Shown one piece after another: positions 52,701 to 64,000 of a stretch of DNA of 64,000 bases; the stretch's first letter is position 1, and each line of letters starts with the position of its first letter. The notes under the pieces are model-generated. The model was not told where the DNA came from, did not search any database, and was given only the letters and a program-made list of their open reading frames with translations. The translations under genes were made by a program, and so were the position numbers. This DNA comes from Pteria penguin. Lineage: Eukaryota > Mollusca > Bivalvia > Pterioida > Pteriidae. The stretch is taken from the NCBI GenBank assembly GCA_035048485.1, contig CM068589.1, positions 5,933,229 through 5,997,228 on the forward strand. Reading direction: 5' to 3'.

Positions 52701-55377
52701 AAACGCAACCAAAATGATCAGTAAAACTGCCGAGTCGCCAGGCTTTCCGCGGTTTCTAGTTCTTATTAAAATATGACAACCTTGTTCAGCGAGAGTGGTT
52801 TTAAAGATGAAGCTTGTTCAGCCAATGTGGTTCTGAAGTTGAAGTTTATTCATCCCTATCTAATTGATATCGGACCTCTAATTCCCTCAAGATTACCGAT
52901 AAGTCGCGATATCAGAAACGACTAGTGAAGTAGAGATTTGGTTTTAATCAGATTGTTTCAACCAGTGTGGTTCAGAAGTTGAAGCTTCTTCATCCAGAGT
53001 GGTTCTGAAGATGCAGCTTGTTCAGAGTGTATCTGTAGTTGAACCTTATTCAGCAAGGATGGTTCTGAAGTGAAACCTTGCTCAGCCAAGGTGGTTCTGA
53101 AGTTGAATCTTTTTCAGCGAGGGCGGTTCTGAAGTTCGAGTGCAATCCCCTATATATTCTATATACAGAGAAATCACTTACTGGTCTGTTTAAACTTGAC
53201 GTAAAAGCAATCTTTGCCGTAATCCTCTCTGACGGTGTCCGTCGCTTGCTGCCACCATCTGTCTCCTGTCGCTTGTCGGTCGTATCCCATAATGCCTGTC
53301 AACACACACAAAAAAAATTCGATTAGACGATCTGATTATATGATCTTTCAGGTATTTCCATTTCCCACTTGATGTCCTAGACTCTTCACTTTCTCTCTTC
53401 TGTATAACATTACGCTGTACGTTTACATGAGAAAAGCAATAAACTTCTAGAAGCCTTCCATTAATTTTGACTGAAAGAAAGGAAGGGTGAGGTATAGGTC
53501 GTCTTCATGTGAAAGTTCTCTTTGCTGGATATGTAAATCTGCGATGGGTAAAGAGGAAACAAAAACCGTCATGGTAATGTATTGCAAACGGAAAAACATA
53601 AAAAGACATTACAAAAATTACAGGAAAAAAAAACAACATAAAAAGACATCACAAAAATTATAGAAAAAAAAACAACATAAAAAGACATAAAAGAGACATC
53701 ACAAAAATTATACACAAAACATAGAAAGACATCACCAAAATTGTAGAATAAACATAAAAAGACTTAAAAAAAAATATAGAAATTCAGTAGCGATACCGAC
53801 TTCAGATGATCTTTAAAGGAGTCTGTAAATCAGTTAACAGCACGGACGGATCTCCCACCTCCTCTAACTTTCCTACCAATGTAATTAGTCAGGAGTAACG
53901 TGTTTGAGGTGTACTCACCAGTTTTGTAACCACTAGGTATTATGGTAGCCACTTTGATTCCCCAGTCCTTCAGCTCGTATCGCCATACCTCTGTCATGGT
54001 CGCCAAGGCGGACTTTGAGGCGCAGTATACTCCCATCAGAGGCACAGGAGCTAGACCTGCACAAAATTCAATTCCAGTGTAAAGTGAGAAGCACAGTAAA
54101 CATCCATCAAAGGCACAGGAGCTAGATTTTCACAAAATTCAAATTCAGTAAATATTGATAATACTGACTGAAAAGATGTCAGATGTTTTCCCTCTTTATC
54201 ATTATAGAATGTTTATATTTTCGTTGCTTGTGGCCCATGAACTCTAGTTTCTGTAAGGCAAGGGCAAGAGGTGAAGCTACAGCTTCGGCGAAGGTCAGTA
54301 GATTAATTTCAGTTACTGTCACCGCTTAACAACCCCAGCCCCGTCGCTACCGTCGTAACACTTATTGCCACCACATGCAAGATGAAATATCTCTTTGACC
54401 TATCGACATACAAGTTACCAGGACAATCGTGCGTCAACACAATATCAAGTGTTAATGTATATACAGAAAACCCTCGGAAAGATAGTTAGATAAGAGTACC
54501 TGCATTACTGGCCACGTTGATTATCCTGCCCTTGCTCCGACGTACGAACGGGAGGAAATGTTTACAAACGTTAACGGGACCCATGTAATTAACGCTGACC
54601 ACTTTTTGGATGTCTTCGGAAGGCATCATCTCCACGTTGCCAATGTAACAGATTCCGGCATTGTTGACCACACCCCATAAGCTTTGACCTACAATAAAAA
54701 AAGTTCAGTTTTAAAAGCTTCAAAATAAATACCAAGTTAGAAATGTAATTCACTGATGTTATATCGTGTCCGCTAAACCGCTAAGAGACTTGTTGTGGTT
54801 GATGGGGAATTTCGTATACAATATTGCTGTCATACAGTGACGTGGTATTTCCGTCCGTCCGTCTGTCTGTTCTTCCGTTCGTTCCGCTAACCTCGTGAGC
54901 TCTCAAGAAGACGAGGTATACAACGGACTTTCACCAAACTTTCTTTAAGACGTGCTTCAGATCCCTCTAGATTTTAAAGGCCAGAGTTCGAAGGTCAGTG
55001 TCACGCTAGTGGATGTTGCGCTTTGCGATGCTCTTGTTCTTTAAGTTGCCTCAATTAAAATCGAAAAAACCCCCCACGTTGGATGATCTCTTCCTACTAC
55101 AGTGTACTTTTTTAAGTTAAATAGCTTACGTTTGTTGTAAAACGTGCTGATGCCTTTCATTTACCGTTTGAACTCAATGACTTGGCTATCATTTGAACCG
55201 CCTCCTCAACTTGCCTCTCGTTGCTGACATCTAGCTGGACGGTGGTCAGTTTGTCAGAGCACGAGGAGACAAGTCTCTGACGACCTTCTCCTGTGTTGTC
55301 AAGACAACCTGCATAAACATGGAATCCGAGATTATCCAGATGTATAGCTAGATTATGACCAATGCCCGTATCACAAC
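49780..55377 (-). CDS. short-chain dehydrogenase, retinol/17-beta-HSD type (first exon missing)
   Basis: Six minus-strand exons in phase: 55377-55165, 54688-54500, 54056-53919, 53295-53182, 51493-51400 and 49921-49780 (TAA). 296 residues are visible; the first coding exon, ending in the first base of the Gly codon, is not seen. Cofactor-binding GCDTGIGH is at the start. LTTVQLDVS and LWGVVNNAGI follow. The catalytic triad is Ser in INVASNAG, Tyr and Lys in YCASK (13 residues between Ser and Tyr). The end has EDYGKD, YYSGFLSKALPF and HLPTWLSD, the membrane-side C-terminus of the SDR9C group (retinol dehydrogenases, HSD17B2/HSD17B6, HSD11B2, hydroxybutyrate dehydrogenase-like). It should oxidise or reduce a retinoid- or steroid-like alcohol with NAD(P) at the ER membrane; the exact substrate cannot be told. 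All catalytic residues are present, so it looks functional. Confidence 0.92.
50094..51300. repeat. 26/52-bp minisatellite in last SDR intron
   Basis: 50094-50330 consists of ~26-bp units ('gtcggtctgtggagtgtggt' plus 'ctttct'). From about 50330 to 51240 the period becomes 52 bp ('gacatttatgtcggtctgtg', 'gcgtttggtatacgtgtcgg', 'cctttggagtct'), about 17 units, i.e. diverged 26-bp pairs amplified as dimers. Long frames on both strands follow from the repeat. Confidence 0.95.
51590..51845 (+). repeat. 64-bp tandem repeat, 2.5 copies
   Basis: 'cagtgcacccagttattgta', 'acgaaa', 'attatgatatgatctatacc' and 'acggagatggacag' recur about every 64 bp. A shorter pair 'ataatgccagattgtcgt' precedes it at 51592-51630. 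In an SDR intron. Confidence 0.85.
52047..52322 (+). mobile_element. SINE family B, best-preserved copy
   Basis: Head 'accgaagtggcctagtggat' (A box), 'gggttcgactcc' (B box), body 'gagacagtaaaaaccgaggt', 'cacggtaggcgtggcacgta' and 'gatccctcactgcctcgggt', then 'atgccgtcaccgtatatgtg', ending (ATCA/ATTA)n. In an SDR intron. Confidence 0.92.
52780..53130 (+). repeat. degenerate ~33-bp repeat
   Basis: About ten imperfect copies of 'ttcagccaaggtggttctga' plus 'agttgaagctt'. A foreign block at 52860-52950 includes a MITE end 'ggttttaatcagattg'. The array ends about 50 bp before an SDR exon. Confidence 0.82.
53566..53780. repeat. A-rich ~33-bp repeat
   Basis: 'aacataaaaagacatcacaa' plus 'aaattatagaaa' repeats about six times. 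In an SDR intron, between exons 53919 and 53295. Confidence 0.85.
54840..55060 (+). repeat. interspersed repeat with tccgtccgtctgtctg motif
   Basis: 'tccgtccgtctgtctgttct' followed by 'ctcaagaagacgaggtatac' and 'aactttctttaagacgtgct'. The opening motif recurs at 27765 and 63135, a recognisable mollusc repeat style. In an SDR intron. Confidence 0.6.
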
Positions 55378-55984
55378 CTACAAAAGATACATAATTATCA
55401 ATGACAAATGGGCGGCGAGGTCAAGGACGTCTCCACTTTACATTTTTTACGACTGTAAATAACTGGAAAGAATTGTTTAACTGCGGTCTCTGTTCATCGT
55501 AGCTTGTAGAGATGTTTGCAATTTTTTTGCATTCAAAACAACATAAGAATGTGTTGGTTCAAATACTGTAATACTTTTGTTGATATAACGTTTTGTAAAC
55601 ATCAACAAAAGCCGTAAGCTACAGTATGACAGAGTGTTTCGAACTTGTTATTTTCTGTGCCAAATTTGTCGCGACACCGGACCTCAGCTTCTATCCCCAC
55701 CACTGGCCGCCATCGTATGGGCCATCTTGCCTATCAGATGCGCGTAATGATTTTGTGGGGACGAAGATAGTACCAAATTCAAGAAGTTCCAACCTTGGCA
55801 CTCGATAACGTGCTTATGATAACTTTCTGATCACTTATGAGATGTTTCTATGGTAGTTACTACGCAATTATTTGACCATATGTGGGTATTTGTGGTCACT
55901 AAACTAAATATGTATGTATTTGGCAAAAAGTAGACTTTAGCTCTTAATATACAAAACTTCAATGTGTCATGGCTTGACAAAAAA

Positions 55985-56092
55985 CAACAACAACAATAAT
56001 GATAGTAATATTAATAGTAATAATAATAATAATAATATAACAATAATAATATAATTATTATTATAATAAATAAATAAAAACAAATAGAACGA
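55985..56092. repeat. AT-rich microsatellite (AAT/TAA)
   Basis: Interrupted 'aataataat' and 'ataataa' tract of about 100 bp. The surrounding 55.4-56.6 kb shows no exon; the missing first SDR exon was looked for here and not found. Confidence 0.85.
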
Positions 56093-56584
56093 TGTATTAC
56101 ATAATTTGCGGTTTTAATCTGGTCAAGTGTTTCACGTGACCAGGGTCATCACGTATAAAGTTATCGGATCGTCTGGACCTTATCAACTGTTCTATCATTA
56201 TCTTCTCAATAAACTAAGTATACCCCTCATTATCTACTTCTAACAGAGATTGCATTGCCATATTGATACCCCTCCTCCCGCTTTATCATACCTGTATGTG
56301 ATAACGACATGGACACAAAATGCGCCTTGTCACGGAGTTGCCTTGCTATTCAATCGGACATGTAACATGACAAAAAATGGGTTCGATTCCGAAAGATATG
56401 ATGAATATATTACTGGTTGTCGTGGTAACTGATTATCATGCACGGCTTTCACGGCTTAACTCGACGTATAACATTCGCAAGCGAATCAGACGTGCGCGCG
56501 TGCGACATGAAAATGCATTTAGATTGCGGCCGGTTTATGAGTACATTAGTTGTTCTTCGAAGGATGTGAATTGCCGTTTATATG

Positions 56585-57290
56585 CCAAGCGTTGACATGG
56601 TATGTTACCGTTTTATGTCAAGCATTGACATAGTATTTTGTCGTTTTATGACAAGCATTGACATGGTATGTTGTCGTTATGTCAAGCATTGACATGGTAT
56701 GTTGTCGTTATGTCAAGCATTGACATGGTATGTTGCCGTTTATATGCCAAGCATTGACATGGTATGTTACCGTTTTATGTCAAGCATTGACATGGTATGT
56801 TGTTGTTATGTCAAGCATTGACATGGTATGTTGTCGTTATGTCAAGCATTGACATGGTATGTTGCCGTTTTTATGCCAAGCATTGACATGGTGTGTTGCC
56901 GTATTATGCCAAGCAATGGCATAGTATGTTGCCTTTTTTTTGCCAAGAATTGTCATATGTTGCCGTTTTATGCCAAGTATTGATATGGTATGTTGCTTTT
57001 TTATGCCAAGCATTGACATGTTGTGTTGCCCCCCCCCCCCTTATTTTTGCCAAGCAACATTGCAGAATATATTGCCGTTTTATGCCAAGAATTGGCATGG
57101 TATGTTGTGGTTTTATGCCAAGCATTGACATGGTATGTTGTCTTTTTATGCCAAGAATTGACTTGATATTTTGCCGTTTTATGCCAAATATTGACGTGTT
57201 GCGCCCCCCCCCCCCCTTTTTTTTTTGTTTTGTTTTGTTTTGTTTTGTTTTGTTTTGGGGTTGGTTTTTTTTTTGCCAAGCATTAACAGT
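56585..57290 (+). repeat. 34-bp minisatellite, ~17 copies, with poly-C and T/G tracts
   Basis: The unit is 'tatgccaagcattgacatgg' plus 'tatgttgccgtttt', with variants (tgtcaag, gttgtcgt). It is interrupted by C runs at about 57030 and 57205 and a TTTTG repeat at 57220-57260. The frames it opens are not gene-like. Confidence 0.93.
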
Positions 57291-57804
57291 TCAGAATATA
57301 AAAAAAAATGAAATGAAAATTGTTTCTATAAATGTATTTTCCATTATGACTGAAATTTAGCCACCCAATACAGAAGATACTTGTATCTGTTAGCATTCCT
57401 GAGAGATATGATAATCTGAAATTATTTCGTGTTGGGCGTTTTCAATTTCCTTTCCATTTTTTACACTTGTCACAATTTGTTATTTTGTTGATAACGTCAG
57501 AAAATTTCAGATAAACGCGCTTTGTCGGGGGCGCTGGTTTGGTGGCATGTAAATGCAGATCTGTCATAAAATAAACAATACAACCTCGACCTTATCTAAA
57601 AATAACCGGCTTTTGATGTATGAAATACCCTTTTACAATACGATCTATCACAAATTATGTATACTGACTGACCGGTGCATATATAGAACGAGCGAGTATA
57701 CATTTCAAGTGCCACCCTCTGATAGCACTGAAATGAAATCGGGTTTATGTAAATTTAGTAATGTATATTAATAACAATGCAAACAGCGTCTGATTATGTA
57801 TACA

Positions 57805-57925
57805 TATTAGCTCTGTACGGCCCTGGTATTGGTGTCACTACAAAGCCAGCGACCAGGGTTAGATCCCCAGCTGGTGCCATTATGTCTGTGAATTTGGCAA
57901 CCTCCTGCTTCTATGTGGCGATATG
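57805..57925 (+). mobile_element. SINE family A, 3'-truncated
   Basis: 'gtacggccctggtattggtg', B-box-like 'agggttagatccc', then 'caacctcctgcttctatgtg' and 'gcgatatgg', where similarity to the family tail stops. Confidence 0.75.
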
Positions 57926-59784
57926 GCTTCCAGATTCTCCACTTACACCATAATTCAACAACTAGACTACATTGTAAACAACTACACCACCCTGATTTCA
58001 GATTTGTTCATTTATTCGTATTGCAGAAGCCGGGCACCCACTGGTCGTCGCGTTTTGTCCCATCTTATTTTAAAATGCGATATGACTTCGGAAGATACGA
58101 CGCATACCACATCCACTCTGGAAAACAGGCATCTTTATTTTCATAGTTAATTTTGAGTTCGGAAAAAAGGGGACACAACTCAGAAATCTGTAAACAACAC
58201 TCCTCCATTAAACCCTCGATTTTAATGGTTCAATTGAGAAGTATCAAATAAATATGTAACAGTAAGCTGATATAGTTAAATTTAAAATAATGAACTTTAA
58301 GACTTAAAATTCATGTATATACTTCCCTCTGCAAGACTACTGGCATGATTAGAACTCTGAAACAACTGTAGGGAATATTGTTATTGGTTTTATTTGTTAT
58401 GTATTGAACTCGTTAATTATTAACTATTTATCTATTAATTAATTAATTTGTTTGTTTACACTTTTAAAGCTCTTTATTTTCGAAGTATATTCTTATTTTC
58501 CTTCAGAATATTTTTAAAGAGGACGAAAATTCCATATTATATAATACTATAATATGATAGGACTGTACGAAGTATAAGATCTGACATCACAAATTACACC
58601 CTCGATACTTAAGAGTGGTCAAGTAGGTAAGCAGTTGACAATAAGTATGACCTACAAACAGGACTATAAAAGTAGGTTACCGAGTACATTGAACCGTATG
58701 TCCCAGGTGAACGCAAATCATGTTACCTTGTTATCTATATTGATTAATCGTATTTATCAATAAATATTAAGTATATTTATGTAACCGATTGATGGATTGC
58801 CTGAAAGCTCTTTGGATGAAATTATATGAAATCTGACTAACGTTCTGAAGGAGAAAGGGGGTGGGTTTTATTCTGAAGTTAGTTTTGTTGAACCAAACTG
58901 GAAAGTTGAATCAAAACCCAATCGATTAAGAAGGGAGTGGGATGGATGGGTATAAGATGGTCTTGGTGGTAAAACTACATAGTATTACAATAACCTGTAG
59001 TATTCCGGCCACCAGTGGTCAGTGTATTCCTACAGAATATTTAAATGAACTGTATTTTTTCGGCTATCTGTGGTCAGTGCCTGTAGTATTCCGACCACCT
59101 GTGGTCGGTACCTGTAGTATTCTGGTCATCTCCCCACCTCCTCTTCCTTACAACTTTGAAATTAGTGTTTCGTTATCTTATGTACCTATTAATATATTCA
59201 TTTTGAAAACCTACAAATCGACTTGTATTTTATTCCTGATTACAAGTATGTAGCAATTTATTTAGGGATATAAACACGTGATTCAGACGTTATCAGATCT
59301 AATTACATCCTTTAAGTCTGGAATTCTCACGGCAATACTTGTGTATTACATTAGTGTGTGATTTGAACCCGGATGGCTTGCGCTGCGGTCTTCATACTAC
59401 GCGACTGAGAGGAGAACTGTAGGAGTTTACTTATACGAAATGGAGGAACGGGGAAGTGAGTACGAATACCTCACGGTGACAGGGTATATGGACGTTTCTT
59501 CCCAGTCATCCAGCTTTACCTGTCATACCGTTTTACACCTGGATGACCGCATGATGTACGTATCATGGTAAAGGAATCGACGGGCTTTACCGACGTCACG
59601 TTCTTGGTGCTCTCTTACTATTATCTCAAACGCACTCCGTCGCAGATGTACCTGACTTTACCTTGATAACCGTGCGGGCAAATACAGATAGTTTTGTCTT
59701 GTTTCGTGTACATAAATCGGTAGCAAGCTTTTTTTTAATGAAGCAATTGATAAAAGTGTCGTAATAAGATGAAACAGACTTAGT
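57926..59784. other. non-coding spacer
   Basis: No exon found. 58990-59130 holds three imperfect copies of 'cctgtagtattccggccacc' plus 'tgtggtcagtg'. The remainder is AT-rich. Confidence 0.5.
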
Positions 59785-59895
59785 GCCGTCATTAGGGGAG
59801 GGAGGGTCAGAGCTGTCTCAGCCATTAGGGGTTGGGGGCGGCAGAGCTAATGCCGCCATTAGGGGAGGGGGCGGCATAGCTGTTGCCACCATTAG
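59785..59895 (+). repeat. ~36-bp repeat, three copies
   Basis: 'gccgccattaggggaggggg' plus 'cggcagagctaat' with variants. Confidence 0.85.
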
Positions 59896-59989
59896 GCTCC
59901 AGGCATCTGATCCATCTGATAAACTGTCAGCGTCATGTCTTAAGAATGAAGCAGTTAAAACCACGCAAGGTCCCGTATTATAGATGAAA

Positions 59990-61100
59990 TATTAGCGTCC
60001 TACCTTAAGCACGAGGCAGATAATATCATGAAAGTCCCTGTGTCATTGCACACGAATTGCCAGCGTCCTACATGTACCTTAAGCACGAGGCAGATAATAT
60101 CATGAAAGTCCCTGTGTCATTGCACACGAATTGCCAGCGTCTTACCTTAAGGACGAGGCAGATAATACAATGAAAGGCCCTGCGTCATTGCACACGAATT
60201 GTCAGCGTCCTTCCTCAAGAACGAGGCAGATAATACCATGAAAGGCCCTGTGTCATTGCACACGAATTGTCAGCGTCCTTCCTCATGGACGAGGCAGATA
60301 ATACCATAAAAGGCCATGTGTCATTGCACACGAATTGTCAGCGTCCTTCCTCATGGATGAGGCAGATAATACCATGAAAGTCCCTGTGTCATTGCACACG
60401 AATTGTCAGCGTCCATCCTCAAGGACGAGGCAGATAATACCACGAAAGGCCCTGCGTCATTGTACACGAATTGTCAGCCTCCTATCTCAAGGACGAGGCA
60501 GATAATACCATGAAAGGCCCTGTGTCATTGCACACGAATTGTCAGCGTCCATCCTCAAGGACGAGGCAGATAATACCACGAAAGGCCCTGCGTCATTGTA
60601 CACGAATTGTCAGCGTCCATCGTCATGGACGAGGCAGATAATACCATGAAAGGCCATGTGTCATTGTACACGAATTGTCAGCGTCCTATCTCAAGGACGA
60701 GGCAGATAATACCACGAAAGGCCCTGCGTCATTGTAAACGAATTGTCAGCGTCCATCCTCATGGACGAGGCAGATAATACCATGAAAGGCCATGTGTCAT
60801 TGTACACGAATTGTCAGCGTCCTATCTCAAGGACGAGGCAGATAATACCATGAAAGGCCATGTGTCATTGTACACGAATTGTCAGCGTCCTATCTCAAGG
60901 ACGAGGCAGATAATACCACGGAAGGCCCTGTGTCATTGTACACGAATTGTCAGCGTCCATCCTCATGGACGAGGCAGATAATACCATGAAAGGCCATGTG
61001 TCATTGTACACGAATTGTCAGCGTCCTATCTCAAGGACGAGGCAGATAATACCACGAAAGGCCCTGTGTTATTACACACGAATTATCAGCGTCCTATCTT
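59990..61100 (+). repeat. 68-bp minisatellite, ~16 copies
   Basis: The unit is 'gacgaggcagataataccat', 'gaaaggccctgtgtcattgc', 'acacgaattgtcagcgtcct', 'tcctcaag'. Units differ mainly at C/T positions (ccatg/ccacg, gtgtc/gcgtc) and in the last 8 bp. Confidence 0.96.
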
Positions 61101-61349
61101 TACAAAAGTGCCCTTTCTATATTCTATGCATTGCATTAGGCAGATGTCTATATAACAAAGAAACACAGAAATAATGGAAGTACTCAGTATACTTTTCCAT
61201 CAGTAAGGTCATTGTACATTGAATCGCCGATTAGTATTTCTATATTCTATTCGAGGCACAGCACCTGTTCTTAAATATCTTGCTTAAATCTACACTTCCT
61301 TCGGCTCCATGCGATTGACATCATAGTCCATCGCCGGATAATGTTTCTC

Positions 61350-62240
61350 GTTGTGAAACAGTCAGGGGTGAATGCAGGGAGAGGTATAACAGTCAGGGGT
61401 GAGGGACAGGGGTGAGTACAGGGAGAGGTATAACAGTCAGGGGTGAGGGACAGGGGTGAGTACAGGGAGAGGTATAACAGTCAGGGGTGAGTACAGGGAG
61501 AGGTATAACAGTCAGGGGTGAGGGACAGGGGTGAGTACAGGAAGAGGTATAACAGTCAGGGGTGAGGGACAGGGGTGAGTGCAGGAAGAGGTATAACAGT
61601 CAGGGGTGAGGGACAGGGGTGAGTACAGGAAGAGGTATAACAGTCAGGGGTGAGTACAGGGAGAGTTATAACAGTCAGGGGTGAGGGACAGGGGTGAGTA
61701 CAGGGAGAGGTATAACAGTCAGGGGTGAGTGCAGGGAGAGGGATAACAGTCAGGGGTGAGGGACAGGGGTGAGTACAGGGAGAGGTATAACAGCCAGGGG
61801 TGAGGGACAGGGGTGAGTGCAGGAAGAGGTATAACAGTCAGGGGTGAGGGACAGGGGTGAGTGCAGGAAGAGGGATAACAGTTAGGGGTGAGGGACAGGG
61901 GTGAGTACAGGGAGAGGTATAACAGTCAGGGGTGAGGGACAGGGGTGAGTACAGGGAGAGGTATAACAGCCAGGGGTGAGGGACAGGGGTGAGTGCAGGA
62001 AGAGGTATAACAGTCAGGGGTGAGGGACAGGGGTGAGTGCAGGAAGAGGTATAAAAGTCAGGGGTGAGGGACAGGGGTGAGTACAGGAAGAGGTATAACA
62101 GTCAGGGGTGAGGGACAGGGGTGAGTACAGGGAGAGGTATAACAGTCAGGGGTGAGGGACAGGGGTGAGTGCAGGAAGAGGTATAACAGTCAGGGGTGAG
62201 TACAGGGAGAGTTATAACAGTCAGGGGTGGATGCAAGAAT
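61350..62240 (+). repeat. 44-bp minisatellite, ~20 copies
   Basis: The unit is 'ggggtgagtacagggagagg', 'tataacagtcaggggtgagg', 'gaca'. Some units lack the 'agggacaggggtg' part and are about 15 bp shorter. Strong G bias on the + strand. Confidence 0.96.
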
Positions 62241-63265
62241 AACAAGTGCAGGGAGAGGTATGACAGTTGGAGGGACCTTGAATAAATTCTCAGGATGTCA
62301 GCGAAAAATTTCACGCGTAAAGTAACTGAACTTAGTTCTCCGCCAACATCGACAATAAAATTTTAGAATTTCTTGTACAGGTGACCCCTCATCATCTGCA
62401 TATTTTGCACGGTAATACAAATTAAATAAATAAATGATGCTCAAGGAGACTCCTAGGCTGCGCGTCCGGAATAATACAATATATTTATATAAAAAATACA
62501 CTTACTTATATATATAGTAACATGATAAAGTTACAGAAGTGTTTGAATTTAAAAATTTACATTTACCTTGAATGACGCAGTGAAACTATTTACTAGAGTT
62601 TTGATGTAGCGATGTAGTCAACTTTAAAGATCGGGAAGTCACGATCCTGGCCACTGCCTAACGGGAGAGAAATGTAAGTGCTCAGTCACTGTTACACGGA
62701 ATCATTAAGTGCATTAGTGAGATGCTAGAGCAATTTCTTGTACATTCTGATAAGTCATTAATTTCCGATTACAGTGCTGCTTCCTCCCCTTTACCGGATT
62801 GAGATTTTTATGAAAGCAAGGTACCTTCCCCTTTTCATACTATAAACCAGACCTAGAATTTTCTCTGTCTCTATCTCTTTGTTCAAATTCATTTTTGTTT
62901 AACTTTTTACCTCTTTGAAATTCATTTCCCCCTTTGATTTATCGATGATTGCATCACTGTCCCCTCATTTTGAAATTCCCGTATTTTCTTCCTAAAATTA
63001 CACATTGTATCATAACTTCTCCCCAGAATTTGAGAAATCCCCTTAATTGAAGTGATACAAGAAGTTTGCATACGTTCTTTGTTATTCTGGCATTTGATTC
63101 GGGGCGTATACAGGTTTCATGCCGCCGTCTCTTCTGCTTCCGTCTGTCCGTCTCTCTTTCCGTCCATCTGTCGGACGCACGGTCTGTGCTTTTCCTCTTA
63201 ATCTATTACAAACGCAAATAATCTGATGGCTGTATATGTAAAGGTATTAGTTGTATTTGTCTCCT
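62241..63265. other. non-coding spacer
   Basis: No exon, RNA gene or clear element seen. 63125-63185 contains a 'ccgtctgtccgtctc' patch related to the repeats at 27765 and 54845. Confidence 0.5.
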
Positions 63266-63625
63266 GTTATTTATCTCTTCGAGGTCTGACCTCTTTCATT
63301 GTCCTCGCTAGCGACTGGAAGTATGGAGCAACTTTTACAAGCGACTGCATTGCTATGACAATCTTTACTAGTGACTACATTCATCTGACGATCCTGTCGA
63401 CTTCATGCAGTTGACAATTCTGACTATCGACAGCATGCACCAAGTCATCCTTATTAGCGACTACATAAATTAGACTACTCTAAACAGCGACAGAATTCAT
63501 TCTAACTAGCGACTGCATGCGTCTGACCGTTCTGACTGCATGCGTCTGACCGTTCTGACTAGCGACTGCATGCGTCTGACCATGCTAACTATCGACACGC
63601 CTTTCTAACTAGCGACTGCATGCAT
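63266..63625 (+). repeat. degenerate ~30-35 bp repeat
   Basis: 'ctagcgactgcatgcgtctg' plus 'accgttctga' recurs about nine times; it is clean at 63505-63620 and diverged before that. Confidence 0.85.
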
Positions 63626-63858
63626 GAGATCTCTCTAAAAAAATTCGTAGTCACTGAAGATCATGTCTATATATTGTGACATTCATGACGGTCGTGACTT
63701 ATTAAGCAAAAGACACTAATTCCTCCAGTTTTTATACGGTTATTCCTCCTCCTGATTTCAAACAGGAAATGCATACTCCTCCTGTACAGCAGACGCCAAC
63801 TTCTCCTGTACTCAGGCTGGAGACGCATCTGACCTCAAAAAAGAAGCTTGCTCTACCT

Positions 63859-64000
63859 GGGTCCGGCGCCATAAACTGAAAAAATTCTTAAGTCAAAATT
63901 TCAAATTCTTCTGTTGAACAATGAATTATTAACTGGGGTTTGAATTTCATTGAGTTTTATTCTATCAATTAATAGAATTAAACCATTCTGCATGACAATT
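63859..64000. mobile_element. MITE copy, cut by window end
   Basis: 'gggtccggcgccataaactg' followed by 'cttaagtcaaaatttcaaat' and 'ttctgtt.aacaatgaatta', matching 49357-49500. The right terminal repeat lies beyond the window. Confidence 0.85.

Noticed and set aside
56837..57360. Cys/Pro-rich and His/Lys-rich frames
   Set aside because: Produced by the 34-bp minisatellite with poly-C tracts; period not divisible by three.

Overview
The window is animal nuclear DNA. Coding sequence is split into short exons with GT-AG introns, base composition is AT-rich, and non-coding DNA is full of tRNA-derived SINEs, MITEs, LINE fragments, long minisatellites and microsatellites. The SINE tails, the 'tccgtccgtctgtc' repeats, the hammerhead-like repeat family and a THAP/YqaJ DNA transposon all point to a mollusc, most likely a bivalve. 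This is a judgement from repeat flavour; I could not run a search.

Layout. 1-4.9 kb: non-coding, with a decayed exon related to the receptor gene downstream (about 2.1 kb), a 964-bp foldback element and a SINE. 4.905-9.868 kb: one DNA transposon with ~230-bp terminal inverted repeats. It carries two convergent decayed genes, a SWIM/YqaJ-type gene on + and a THAP transposase on -, both missing their C-terminal halves. 11.742-29.498 kb: a 12-exon + strand gene that I assembled exon by exon. All junction phases agree and give 770 codons plus stop counted together as 771. It encodes a signal peptide, three tandem copies of a two-part cysteine-containing extracellular module (exon types A, B and C), one membrane helix containing an Asp, and a short tail with a single acidic EEEDVYSTI motif. 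I do not recognise the family; it is the best candidate for something undescribed. 30-35 kb: minisatellite, SINE, hammerhead-like tandem repeats and a GT microsatellite. 35.2-38.3 kb: two decayed LINE fragments, tail to tail. 39.0-45.5 kb: the 5' five coding exons of HINFP (histone H4 transcription factor, zinc fingers). Introns 1 and 4 hold large minisatellites, and the intron-4 array is built from the exon-4/splice-donor junction itself. 48.1-51.3 kb: two more minisatellites. 55.4-49.8 kb, minus strand: a short-chain dehydrogenase of the retinol/17-beta-hydroxysteroid dehydrogenase type, six exons, complete except for the first coding exon. 55.4-64 kb: essentially tandem repeats.

The three host genes (unknown receptor, HINFP, SDR) show no functional link. 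The receptor's repeated exon modules, the related exon relic upstream and the repeats inside its introns suggest a young, fast-changing locus of the kind seen for innate-immune or self-recognition receptors. That role is inference only.
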